From NCBI GenBank assembly GCA_037721215.1, contig JBBJNV010000013.1:40413-104412 (forward strand): a stretch of 64,000 nt of DNA, given 5' to 3'. A program made the translations under genes and the position numbers. Source of the stretch: Gemmatimonadaceae bacterium. GTDB lineage: Bacteria > Gemmatimonadota > Gemmatimonadetes > Gemmatimonadales > Gemmatimonadaceae. Positions 7,772 to 17,324 of this stretch are shown here, piece after piece. A model generated the notes under the pieces. The model did not search any database and had not been told where the DNA came from. It was given only the letters and a program-made list of their open reading frames with translations. Each line of letters starts with the position of its first letter. Positions within the stretch are counted from its first letter, which is position 1.

Positions 7772-9013
7772 CTACTCGTGCCGCAATGCCTCGATTGGAT
7801 CGAGACGTGCTGCCCGCCTCGCCGGTACCATGCCAAAGACGATGCCGATTCCCACCGACACCGTTACCGCGACGACGGTAAGCGTAACTGGAACTCCTGC
7901 GTCGATGCCCATGAACGCGGTCACCAGCTTCCCGAGCGACAGCCCGACGACGATCCCGATAATCCCTCCGATACCCGTGAGCGTGGCCGCCTCGACGAGG
8001 AACTGCAGCAGTATCTCACGCTGCGTCGCGCCCAGCGCTTTGCGAACGCCAATCTCACGCGTGCGATTAGTGACCGACACCATCATGATCGCCATCACGC
8101 CGATTCCGCCGACCATCAGGCCGACACTGGAAAGCACGATCATGACCAGAAAAAATACCCCGGTGATCTTGTTGAACGTGTCGAGAATCTGATCCTGAGT
8201 GATCAGGTCGAAACTGTTGAGGTCAGCGGGCCTCAGCCGGCGCATCTCCCGCAGCGCGATCGTCACCGCTTCGTGGGCGCGGGCGGCGGTCACTCCTTTC
8301 CTGGGCTTTACCGGGATGAACACCGCGTTCGTCTTGTCGAGCTGGAACTGGTGATCGAGCATCTGATAAGGAATGATTGCACCGATGTTCTGGCCGGGCG
8401 GCTCGAAAATGTTGCCTGCTTTCTGGTAAATGCCGATCACCTGCGCCGGACGTCCTCCCACACGGAGCGATTTGCCGACAGGATTCTCGCGTCCGAATAC
8501 TTTCCGCGCCGCATCCTCCTCGAGTACCGCCACCGCGGCGCCACTGCCAAGTTCCGGCCGTGTGAACCATCGTCCGTCAACGAGGTCACCGCCCTGAATC
8601 TCGACGAATCCTTCGTCGGCCCCCTGAATCATGAGATTCTGAGTGCGCTCACCTTTGTATTCTAAACGCCCCTGCGCCTGACCCCAGATTGCGGAATACG
8701 CTACTTCAGGCAGCTCGCGGATGCGCTGCGCTTCGGCATCGGACAGGTCTGGCCGGATACGGATGTACGCCGGCAGATTATTCGGATCGACCGGCGTCTG
8801 GGAAAACGCCTTCACCACATAGAAGGTCGTCGGTCCGGCAATTTCGAGCGTTCGAACTATCTGGTCCTTGATCCCCTGGACGATCGCGGCCATCATCATC
8901 ACGGTGGCGACGCCGATTACGACGCCGAGAATTGTCAGTCCCGATCTCAGCGTGTTGGCGCGGAGGGTGTCGAGCGCGACGACTACATTGCTGCGAATAT
9001 TCAGAGCGATCAT
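7772..9013 (-). CDS. MacB-type ABC transporter permease (1 of 4, last gene of efflux operon)
   Basis: The 413-residue protein has a MacB-type layout: an N-terminal helix (about 20-42), a long periplasmic core region, and three C-terminal helices with the FtsX signature near RTREIGVRKALGATQREIL. It should act in the inner membrane with the operon ATPase, using ATP energy to drive export or envelope work rather than simple transport. The ATG at 9013 shares a base with the upstream permease stop (TGATG); further upstream starts would extend into the neighbour. It ends with RRAARLDPIEALRHE, typical of MacB permeases. It resembles permease 3 (10317-11588), suggesting a duplicated pair. The substrate is unknown. 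Confidence 0.9.
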   Translation of the reverse strand: MIALNIRSNVVVALDTLRANTLRSGLTILGVVIGVATVMMMAAIVQGIKDQIVRTLEIAGPTTFYVVKAFSQTPVDPNNLPAYIRIRPDLSDAEAQRIRELPEVAYSAIWGQAQGRLEYKGERTQNLMIQGADEGFVEIQGGDLVDGRWFTRPELGSGAAVAVLEEDAARKVFGRENPVGKSLRVGGRPAQVIGIYQKAGNIFEPPGQNIGAIIPYQMLDHQFQLDKTNAVFIPVKPRKGVTAARAHEAVTIALREMRRLRPADLNSFDLITQDQILDTFNKITGVFFLVMIVLSSVGLMVGGIGVMAIMMVSVTNRTREIGVRKALGATQREILLQFLVEAATLTGIGGIIGIVVGLSLGKLVTAFMGIDAGVPVTLTVVAVTVSVGIGIVFGMVPARRAARLDPIEALRHE

Positions 9014-10254
9014 CACTCGGCGCGAAGGGCTGCGATAGGATCGAGCCTCGCCGCACGCGAGGCCGGATAGACGCCGAATATCACCCCCACGCCGGCACCC
9101 AGCGCGAGCGCGAGTGAAACCGACCAAGTGCTGATGCGAGCCGGCAACGGCGACGCAAACGCAATCAGCGTTGCCAACCCCCACCCAGCGGCGACGCCCA
9201 TCAAGCCACCCGCCGTCGCGAGCACGATTGCCTCCGCCAGAAACTGGCGCCTGATATCGCGGCGCGTTGCACCAAGCGCTTTTCGAACGCCGATCTCGCG
9301 CGTGCGCTCGCTCACCGACATCAACATGATATTCATTATGACAATTCCTCCGACAACGATGCCGATGGCAACCATTGCTGGAATGACGGCAAACAGAATC
9401 CGCGTGAGGTTTCGCCAGAAAGCGACGAGAGCGTCGGCGGTTTCGATCGTGTAGTCGCTCTCCTGTCCGGGCCGCAGTCGGTGAGCCATACGCATGGCGC
9501 CATCCGCCAGTGCCATCCCCCCGGCAACGTCGTCAGCGGAAGCCATTTTCACCGATACCGTCGTTGTCTTCCGGCGGCCGTAGAGCGATTCAAACGTGGT
9601 GAGTGGTAGCAGCGCAAAGCCATCGAAGGATTGTCCCAGCACGCGCCCCTTCCTGGCAACCACGCCTATTACGGTAAAGTGAGAGCCGTGGATGCGGATA
9701 TCCCGGCCAACCGGGTTTGTCTGCTCAAACAGCTTTTCGGCGACATCTGCACCGACGACTGCAACCGGGCGCCGCTCGCGAACGTCGAGGTCGGAAAGCG
9801 GACGACCGCTGGCGAATGAGTAATCCTGAACTACCTGGTAGGGAGCAGTGACGCCAAACACGGCAACGTCGCCAAGGGTGCGGTCACTCCAGGCAACGTC
9901 AGCCATTGGCGTAGGCCATCCGGACTGAAGGCTGACGGCCACTGCGTTTGGCACGGCGTCGATGACGGCTTTTGCATCATCCTCGGTAATCCGCGGCCGT
10001 TTCTGGATGCGCCGGTACTCCTCGTCATCGAATAACCCTACCTGCAACGGCGAGCGCCGGACCTGAAACGAATTCTGGCCGATCAGAGCGCCCGCCAGAT
10101 TCTCAGTCACATACGCGTTCATGCCCTGGATGATGGCGACCACAGCGACGAGGAATGTGACCGAAACGATGATGCCGAGGAGGGTAAAAAACGATCTCAG
10201 TTTGTTAGCTCGAATTTCACCGATCGCGGCGAGGATCACATCGGTGAATCGCAT
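9013..10254 (-). CDS. MacB-type ABC transporter permease (2 of 4)
   Basis: This 413-residue permease has an N-terminal helix (KLRSFFTLLGIIVSVTFLVA), a MacB periplasmic core, and three C-terminal membrane helices with SERTREIGVRKALGATRRDI. It ends RAARLDPIAALRAE. It resembles permease 4 more than permease 1 or 3, notably in the LRSFFTLLG start and the PAMVAIGIVVGGIVIMNIML segment. The natural reading is two heterodimeric pairs (4+3 and 2+1) sharing one ATPase. Its stop overlaps the start of permease 1 by one base, and a 62-base gap separates it from permease 3 upstream. The substrate cannot be told from sequence. Confidence 0.9.
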   Translation of the reverse strand: MRFTDVILAAIGEIRANKLRSFFTLLGIIVSVTFLVAVVAIIQGMNAYVTENLAGALIGQNSFQVRRSPLQVGLFDDEEYRRIQKRPRITEDDAKAVIDAVPNAVAVSLQSGWPTPMADVAWSDRTLGDVAVFGVTAPYQVVQDYSFASGRPLSDLDVRERRPVAVVGADVAEKLFEQTNPVGRDIRIHGSHFTVIGVVARKGRVLGQSFDGFALLPLTTFESLYGRRKTTTVSVKMASADDVAGGMALADGAMRMAHRLRPGQESDYTIETADALVAFWRNLTRILFAVIPAMVAIGIVVGGIVIMNIMLMSVSERTREIGVRKALGATRRDIRRQFLAEAIVLATAGGLMGVAAGWGLATLIAFASPLPARISTWSVSLALALGAGVGVIFGVYPASRAARLDPIAALRAE

Positions 10255-10316
10255 TGCCCAAAGATGGAAGCCGATCTGACGCTACAACAGGGAAGCCGCA
10301 ATCGCGGCCCGCTTCG

Positions 10317-11588
10317 TCACTCGTAACGCAGCGCCTCGACTGGATCGAGCCGGGAAGCCTTTGCCGCCGGCAGCATGCCGAAGACGATACCAGTAAAGGC
10401 GCTCACCGCCAGGGCAGCGACGATTGCCATCGGCGGGGTCGATGCTGGCACCGGCGTGAACCGGTTGATGAGAAACGCCACCGCAGAACCCGCGATCAAT
10501 CCGATGCTCGCGCCTACACAGGTAAGCGTCGCGGCCTCTACAAGAAACTGCCAAAGAATCGTCCGTCGGGTGGCACCGAGCGCCTTGCGCACGCCAATCT
10601 CGCGTGTCCGCTCCGTCACGCTGATCATCATGATCGCAATTACCCCAACCCCGCCCACAAGCAGGCCTACGGCGGACAATGCAATCATGACGATGAAGAA
10701 CACTCCAAAGAAGCCGTCATAGATCGCAAGCAACCCGTCCGAAGTCATGATCGCGAAGTTGTCAGGGGCGCTCGGCTTGAGGCCACGCTGACCGCGAAGC
10801 GTGGAAGTGACCGCATCGATCGCCTGGTCGCGCTGAACCGATTCATGCGGCCTTATCGTGAGATCCAGACGTCGCAGCTGCATGCCGAGCTGGCGGCGCC
10901 CGGTCTCGAGCGGAATCATCGCCTTTGGATCGTTGCCCGCGGCCGACGAGCTCGGTTTGCCCAGGAAGCTGCCGGTATTGTGGTGTATTCCGATGACCTT
11001 GAAGGGAATGCCAGTGACATCGATGAACTTGTCCAGCGGGTCGGAATCCTTGAAAAGCCTTTCCGCCATCTTGTCGTTGATAACAATCACCCGGGCGCCG
11101 GCGGTGTTCTCGGCGTACGTGAAGTTCCGGCCGGACACGATATCGCCACCGTCGGCCTGCAGCCAGCCGGCGCTGTAGGCATCGAGCCCACCCTGCGAAA
11201 TTTCCTTGTCCTTGTACTTGTAGGTGGCATTCCATCCAATGTGGCTCGTCACCGCCTTGATCTCCGGGAGGCGCGCGACTGCCTCTGCTTCAGTCAGCGT
11301 GATCGGCGGGTTTCGGCGCGACGGGCAGGTGTTTTCGGTACCGTCACACATTTCGCTGAGGCTCACCGGCCGCCGGAAAACAAAAAAGCTGGTGGGGCCT
11401 GCCGACTCGAGATCCTTGGCGACGCTGGTGTTGATGCCGTGTACGGCGGCGGACAAGGTCACGACCACGAAAACACCGACAGCAACGCCGAGAATCGTGA
11501 GCGCGGCTCTGACCTTGTTTGCGCGGATGGCATCAAACGCGATCCCCACCCCTTCGGTGAGATTGAACAGCCAGGAGGAGAAACCCAT
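10317..11588 (-). CDS. MacB-type ABC transporter permease (3 of 4)
   Basis: The 423-residue protein opens with the cytoplasmic/first-helix segment ANKVRAALTILGVAVGVFVV. Its periplasmic core contains a Cys pair (MCDGTENTCPS, near residue 90) that may form a disulfide, a feature I did not see in the other three permeases. The C-terminal helices include the SAVGLLVGGVGVIAIMMI segment and TERTREIGVRKALGATRRTI. It ends ASRLDPVEALRYE. It resembles permease 1. The ATG at 11588 shares a base with the stop of permease 4 (TGATG). Role: inner-membrane component of the tripartite ABC efflux complex in this operon. Confidence 0.9.
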   Translation of the reverse strand: MGFSSWLFNLTEGVGIAFDAIRANKVRAALTILGVAVGVFVVVTLSAAVHGINTSVAKDLESAGPTSFFVFRRPVSLSEMCDGTENTCPSRRNPPITLTEAEAVARLPEIKAVTSHIGWNATYKYKDKEISQGGLDAYSAGWLQADGGDIVSGRNFTYAENTAGARVIVINDKMAERLFKDSDPLDKFIDVTGIPFKVIGIHHNTGSFLGKPSSSAAGNDPKAMIPLETGRRQLGMQLRRLDLTIRPHESVQRDQAIDAVTSTLRGQRGLKPSAPDNFAIMTSDGLLAIYDGFFGVFFIVMIALSAVGLLVGGVGVIAIMMISVTERTREIGVRKALGATRRTILWQFLVEAATLTCVGASIGLIAGSAVAFLINRFTPVPASTPPMAIVAALAVSAFTGIVFGMLPAAKASRLDPVEALRYE

Positions 11589-12825
11589 CAGTCAGACCTC
11601 AGCGCGAGGATGGGATCGAGCTTGGACGCGCGACTTGCCGGGTAAATGCCCGCGACGATTCCAACGCCCGCGCCGACAATGACACCCGCAACGATCGACC
11701 ATGGAGCAATCGTCGCCGGCAGCGGTGACACGGCAGCAATCAGCTGAGACAGAAAAATGCCGATCGCGATACCGATGGCTGCGCCGACGGTGCTGAGTGT
11801 CGCCGCCTCCACCAGGAACTGCGACATGATATCTCTGCGACGGGCGCCGAGTGCTTTTCGAATGCCGATCTCACGCGTTCGTTCAGCGACAGCGACGAGC
11901 ATGATGTTCATGATGACGATAGCGCCGACGACAAGCCCGATTGCGGGGAGGACCACCCCCGCAAGTACCAGCTTGGACTTGATACTCGTCCAGAAGCTGA
12001 GTGCCGACTCCGAGGTTTCGATCGCGAAATTGTCAGGCTGTGAAGGCCGCAGACCATGCCTGCCGCGCATGGTCTGCCGGATTGACTCCTGAACCTCGAT
12101 CATGTCGGCGTCGCCAGGCACCTTGATCTTTACGGCATCGATCACATTCGGACGATTGACGTGATGGCGCAGCGGCGACTTGTATGGCGCAATGACGAAG
12201 CGATCCAGGGAGAATCCGAAAATGCTCCCCTGCGACTCCGCGACGCCTACAACCTGATACGGCAGTCCGCCCACCTTGAGCGAGCGTCCGAGCGGATTGA
12301 GTCTGGGGAAAAAGCGCTCCGCAATCTCTTCTCCGATCACAACCACCGTCGAGCCGAGCGCCATCTCCTGAACCGACAGCAGGCGGCCGGATGCGACGTT
12401 CATCTCACGAATCTTGAAATAATCCCCTTCCACTGCGCTCGCCTGGAGCGATTGCGGACGCGACCATTGCGAAGACATCGGGACGTTATCGTAGCCTTCG
12501 GCTGACCACATTGTCCCAGCGGGCAGCGCGCTGATTACAGGTTCGACGTCGCTGATGAGGATGCGCGGCCACCGCTGCATCTCCCGCCATTGGGACTCGC
12601 TCACATCACCGCCGATCTCCGGCCGGGTGCGCAGAGTGACGGTGTTTACGCCCACCAGCTTGCCGACGAAATCGTGCTCCATGTAGCTGCTCATGCCTTC
12701 GACGATCGACACTACGGCAATGAGAAACATGACGCCGATGGTGACGCCAAGGAGGGTGAAGAAACTCTTGAGCTTTTGCACACGAAGCTGCGCCAGTGCC
12801 AGCCTGACAGCGTCGATGAAGGGCA

Positions 12826-12826
<1 letters not shown>
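11588..12826 (-). CDS. MacB-type ABC transporter permease (4 of 4, first permease of operon)
   Basis: The 412-residue permease starts at a GTG that shares its G with the TAG stop of the ATPase gene (TAGTG); an ATG seven codons upstream inside the ATPase gene is an alternative. It has the N-terminal helix KLKSFFTLLGVTIGVMFLIA, a MacB-type periplasmic core and three C-terminal helices with AERTREIGIRKALGARRRDI. It ends SKLDPILALRSD. It resembles permease 2. Directly following the ATPase, it is probably the best-expressed permease of the set. Substrate unknown. Confidence 0.9.
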
Positions 12827-13643
<817 letters not shown>

Positions 13644-13644
<1 letters not shown>

Positions 13645-14936
13645 CAGGATTTTGCAGCCGGTACTTTCTTTCCATCATCCGGCTTGCTCTCTTTGACCCG
13701 GTTGCCATCCTTGAGATCGCGGATGGCCTGGTACGTTCCGCCGACGATGCGATCACCGCTCTTCAGACCGCTGATCACTTCGAAGAACTTCTCGCCGGCA
13801 ATACCCACCTTTACGGGGCGGAACGTCACTTTGTTGTCGGCAGCAACAACAAAAACGCCCTCGATGTCGCGTTTGCCGACCTGTTTCGTCGGTGCCGCCT
13901 TCGCCAGCGTTATGCCCGCCGTGTCGGCCTTCGCGGTGGAGTCCTCGCGGACGGTGAGCGCGATGATCGGTATCGACAACACGCTGTTGCGGGTGTCGGT
14001 GATGATTTTGGCCGTCGCCGAAAAGTCAGGCCTTGTCGCCGGCGGCGTATTGATGAGTTGAATGGTGACCTCATAATCGATCGCCTGATCAGCCGGGCTG
14101 CCGCCGCCGCCCAGACCCGCCTTGATAGAGCTGTTCGAAATCTCCGATACGCGGCCGACGAATGTAGTGTCAGGGAACGCATCGATCTGAATTACGGTCG
14201 AGTCGCCGATCTGGATACGCGAAACATCGGTCTCGTCGACCTTGACCTTGGTCTCGAGGAGGCTCATGTCGCTGATTGTGAGCAGTGTTGCCGCATCCTT
14301 GTTGAGCGTGCCCATGATTGCGGTCTCGCCTTCGCGCACATTCAGGCGCGTCACCTTGCCGCTCATTGGAGCGACGATTGTCGTCTTGCCAAGGAGACTT
14401 TGTGCATCGCGGAACGATGCCTGGGCCTGTGCGATCCCGTTGTTCGCCGACTCGAGCTGGGCCTGCGACACTTCGACCTGGGTTTTCAGCTGCTCCACCT
14501 GTTCATCCGATACGAGGGTGGGGTTTGCCTTCTTGAGCTCAAGCATCCGATTGTAGTTACGGCGCGCCTGAACAAGTCCAGGGCTGGCAGTAGCGGCCTG
14601 CGACCGGCTGGAGGCAACCGCGGCTGCGGCGCGCTCTGCCGCCGCACGATACTGAGATGGGTCGATTTCAAGAAGGAACTGGCCTTTCGTGACCACATCT
14701 CCCTCTCTCACCGCCAGACGTACCACGCGGCCAGTAATGTCGGCGCTCAGGTCCACCTTGTTGTGCGGCTGCACCTGTCCGCTCGCAGTGACCGATGCCA
14801 CGAGGTCGCGCTTTTCCACCGCCTCGATTCTCACTTCAGTCGCCTTGTTACGGCCTTTTGCCGCAGTTGTGGCACCAATGACCGAGACAATCAGCACTAC
14901 GACGCCAATGACTCCCCACTTTTTACGCTTTGACAT
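13644..14936 (-). CDS. Periplasmic adaptor (HlyD/MacA family membrane fusion protein)
   Basis: The 430-residue protein has an N-terminal membrane anchor ([19 protein letters not shown]). A split biotinyl-lipoyl domain follows ([20 protein letters not shown] and [14 protein letters not shown]), with a coiled-coil hairpin between the halves (about 110-185) and a beta-barrel and membrane-proximal region after them. It links the inner-membrane ABC unit to the TolC-like channel encoded just upstream. It sits nine bases after the tolC-like gene, and its stop shares a base with the ATPase start. The arrangement TolC-adaptor-ATPase-permease is that of a MacAB-TolC type exporter. Confidence 0.93.
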
Positions 14937-14945
14937 TGTCTTCCT

Positions 14946-16430
14946 TTATCTGAGTGGACGGCCGACGGCGCTCTCGAGCGCTGCGTACGCCTTGTGGTAG
15001 TCGAAGATCGCATTGATTCGGTCGCTTTCCGCGCGTTCGTACGCTGCACGGGAGTCAGTGACGTCGACGAAGTTCACTGCGCCGCTGCGATAACGGTCCT
15101 GCGTGAACTTGAGCTCAAGTCTCGCCTTTGCCGAGTTCTGCGCCTGAAGGGCAGCAGTTTTTGCGGCGGTGGTGAGCGTCAGGTACGCAGCGGTGACATC
15201 GGCGGTAATTGCCAGCTCGCGAGCTCTCACTCCGTAGCGGGCGTCAAAACTCGCGGCCTGCGCTTCCTGCACCCGCTGCTCACGTGCAAAACCGTCGAAC
15301 AACGGGAGTGAGACACTTGCGGAAAGTGACTTTGGCGAAGGCTGAAAACGGAATGGAAACTGGCTGTTCTCGCGACGCATCGCGCTTGCCTGGGCATCCG
15401 AGAAATCGATGGCGCCACACATCGCGAGATTGTTTGGAAGGTTCAACGCCGCCCTGACTTCCTCGGCGCGAATACACGATGCGCGTTGTTCGGCCGCTCC
15501 GCCCCGCGCCTGGTTGATGAGAAAGTTCGGATTGGCGTAGGAGTAGGTGTAGCCCGAGATACCGGTGTTGATGAACAGCGTCGGCGAGTACTCGCCCCGG
15601 GCCCGCTTGACGTTGAGTTCGGCGACCCTCTCGCGAGAGCGCAATGCGAGCACAACCGGATTGGCCTCGCGCGCGGACGCGAGAAGCTCAGCGAGCGGCG
15701 GGGGATCCATGGTTACCGTAAACTCGCTGGTAAGAACAACGTCCGACGGTTGTTCCACTCCCAGCAGCTGAAACAGTCTCAGCTTCTCGATCTCGATCTG
15801 ATTCCGTGTCTGAAGCACCTGCACCTGCTGCTGACCCAGTGAGATCTCGGCCCGTTGTACGTCGAGGGCCGTGCCCGAACCAACGAGCGCTCGCGCCTGC
15901 GCCAGTACCACCTGGTTGCGCGTGGAGATCAGGAGCGTGTCCTGCAGATCAGCGCGGTCCTGCGCCTGCAGCACAGAGAGGTACTGCTGAGTTACCTGGC
16001 CTCGCAGCACTTCCTGGCTGCCGGTGATGTCGGCCTCTACTGCGTCGCGATTTGCCCGCTGAAGCTTCGGGGTTATCAGCGAGGCGCGGTTTAGTCGATA
16101 GCCAACGCCGATCTGATACGATGATTGATTCACGTCCGAGCTGGCACCGAAACTGCCGCCGTTGAATATCTGGCGGCCGCCTTGTTGTCGCTGTGCGTTC
16201 AGGCTCGCGTCCGCGCTCGGGAGCAACTGTCCGAACGCGCTTCGAACGGCCGCATCCGCACCGCGGCGATTGTTCATGGTCGACAGATGTGCAGGGTTAT
16301 TCCGCCGCGCCAGAGTGACTGCTTCCGCCAGCGTGAGTGTCGCACGGGTGGCTGGCGGCGCAGCAGGTGTCTGTGCGCCGGCCAGTGCCGGTCCGATGAA
16401 TGCCAGCAGGAAGTACAAGCGTTTTTGCAT
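14946..16430 (-). CDS. TolC-family outer membrane efflux protein
   Basis: The 494-residue protein has a clear signal peptide (MQKRLYFLLAFIGPALAGAQ). Two internal repeats of the OEP type follow, each beginning with a LTLAEAVTLARRNNP-like helix and running into long coiled coils (for example LQTRNQIEIEKLRLFQLLGV). It should form the trimeric outer-membrane and periplasmic channel of the exporter whose other parts are encoded downstream. An insert around residues 325-345 contains two cysteines (SCIRAEE and AMCGAI). It is the first gene of the efflux operon; only 65 bases separate it from the creatininase-family gene, and I could not identify a convincing promoter there. Confidence 0.92.
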   Translation of the reverse strand: MQKRLYFLLAFIGPALAGAQTPAAPPATRATLTLAEAVTLARRNNPAHLSTMNNRRGADAAVRSAFGQLLPSADASLNAQRQQGGRQIFNGGSFGASSDVNQSSYQIGVGYRLNRASLITPKLQRANRDAVEADITGSQEVLRGQVTQQYLSVLQAQDRADLQDTLLISTRNQVVLAQARALVGSGTALDVQRAEISLGQQQVQVLQTRNQIEIEKLRLFQLLGVEQPSDVVLTSEFTVTMDPPPLAELLASAREANPVVLALRSRERVAELNVKRARGEYSPTLFINTGISGYTYSYANPNFLINQARGGAAEQRASCIRAEEVRAALNLPNNLAMCGAIDFSDAQASAMRRENSQFPFRFQPSPKSLSASVSLPLFDGFAREQRVQEAQAASFDARYGVRARELAITADVTAAYLTLTTAAKTAALQAQNSAKARLELKFTQDRYRSGAVNFVDVTDSRAAYERAESDRINAIFDYHKAYAALESAVGRPLR

Positions 16431-16495
16431 GGTATTTGTGTGGTTGAGTCAAGGGGCCATACGAATGCGGGTGAATCGCGGTTTCAGTACAATCA

Positions 16496-17305
16496 TCACT
16501 CTGCCAGCGCCGGTGCGAGGAAGATGCGGTCGCTGATTCTGGAGCGGATGCGCTCGTATAGCACACGTCCTTTTTCTGCCGACGCCAGGGACGGGCGGCC
16601 GATCGAGCCCGCGCTGGCTCCGGGCACCTTAAGTGTCCCCCGACGGTATCGCCGCAGCTCCTCCCGCGACATCATGTAGTCCCTGGCGAGCTCATGGTGT
16701 ACCATGTGAGGCGCCAGGTACATCATGATCGACGTATCCACTTCGTCGCCATGCATGGCTTCAATTTGTCCTTCCAGCAATTCCGAAAGATTGACAGCAA
16801 AGATATCCACTACGCGCACGCGGGCCCCCGCAGTGATGACGGTTGCCAAAGCTTCCTGATGTGGATCATGTCCGTGCGCCGTTAGCAGGATGAACTCCCT
16901 GAAACCCGTCGCTTCCCATGAATCGAGCAAATCGTTCAGGGATCGATGCAGAGTCTTCTTGCGCACGGACGCATTTCCGATGAACCCTCTTTCAGTGTCA
17001 ACGTTGACACCGTATTCGATGGTAGGAGCGCGCAACACACCATATTCGGCCGAAAGGTCGTCGGCGAGGTGCTCGACAATTATCGTGGCGACTCCGAGCG
17101 GAAGGTGCGGCCCGTGCTGCTCGCACGTGCCCACTGGAATGATCAGCCGAGGATCTTCCGCGATGACGGCCTCGATCTGCATCGGAATCAGCTCCTTGAT
17201 ACGGAGCGGAGCCTTTTGCGGAAGGGGCACTAGCGGAGCGTGCGGGGCGGTCGGAGTATGCAGATTGTCAGATCCGCGGGATGGAAGTGGTGATATTGGC
17301 TTCAT
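16496..17305 (-). CDS. Creatininase-family amidohydrolase
   Basis: The 269-residue protein belongs to the creatininase/MftE/FAPy-deformylase family of metal-dependent amidohydrolases. Visible metal-site motifs are PVGTCEQHGPHLPLG, TAHGHDPHQE and MHGDEVDTS. The family acts on creatinine, formamidopyrimidines or peptides, and the sequence does not say which applies. The first 30 residues are Pro-rich and unlike the family core. A GTG at 17230 (codon 26) would give a more typical length and leave a 94-base gap to the divergent histidine kinase gene, instead of the 19 bases left by the ATG used here. It precedes the efflux operon on the same strand; no functional link is visible. Confidence 0.85.
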   Translation of the reverse strand: MKPISPLPSRGSDNLHTPTAPHAPLVPLPQKAPLRIKELIPMQIEAVIAEDPRLIIPVGTCEQHGPHLPLGVATIIVEHLADDLSAEYGVLRAPTIEYGVNVDTERGFIGNASVRKKTLHRSLNDLLDSWEATGFREFILLTAHGHDPHQEALATVITAGARVRVVDIFAVNLSELLEGQIEAMHGDEVDTSIMMYLAPHMVHHELARDYMMSREELRRYRRGTLKVPGASAGSIGRPSLASAEKGRVLYERIRSRISDRIFLAPALAE

Positions 17306-17324
17306 GCACCGGGAGCGGAATTAG

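Noticed and set aside
7280..8665. 461-residue plus-strand frame over bshB1 and permease 1
   Set aside because: Antisense to recognised genes on the minus strand, with low-complexity composition.
10254..11645. 463-residue plus-strand frame over the permease genes
   Set aside because: It is antisense to two clear MacB permeases, is rich in Arg/His/Gly and shows no domain. High GC gives many such long shadows.
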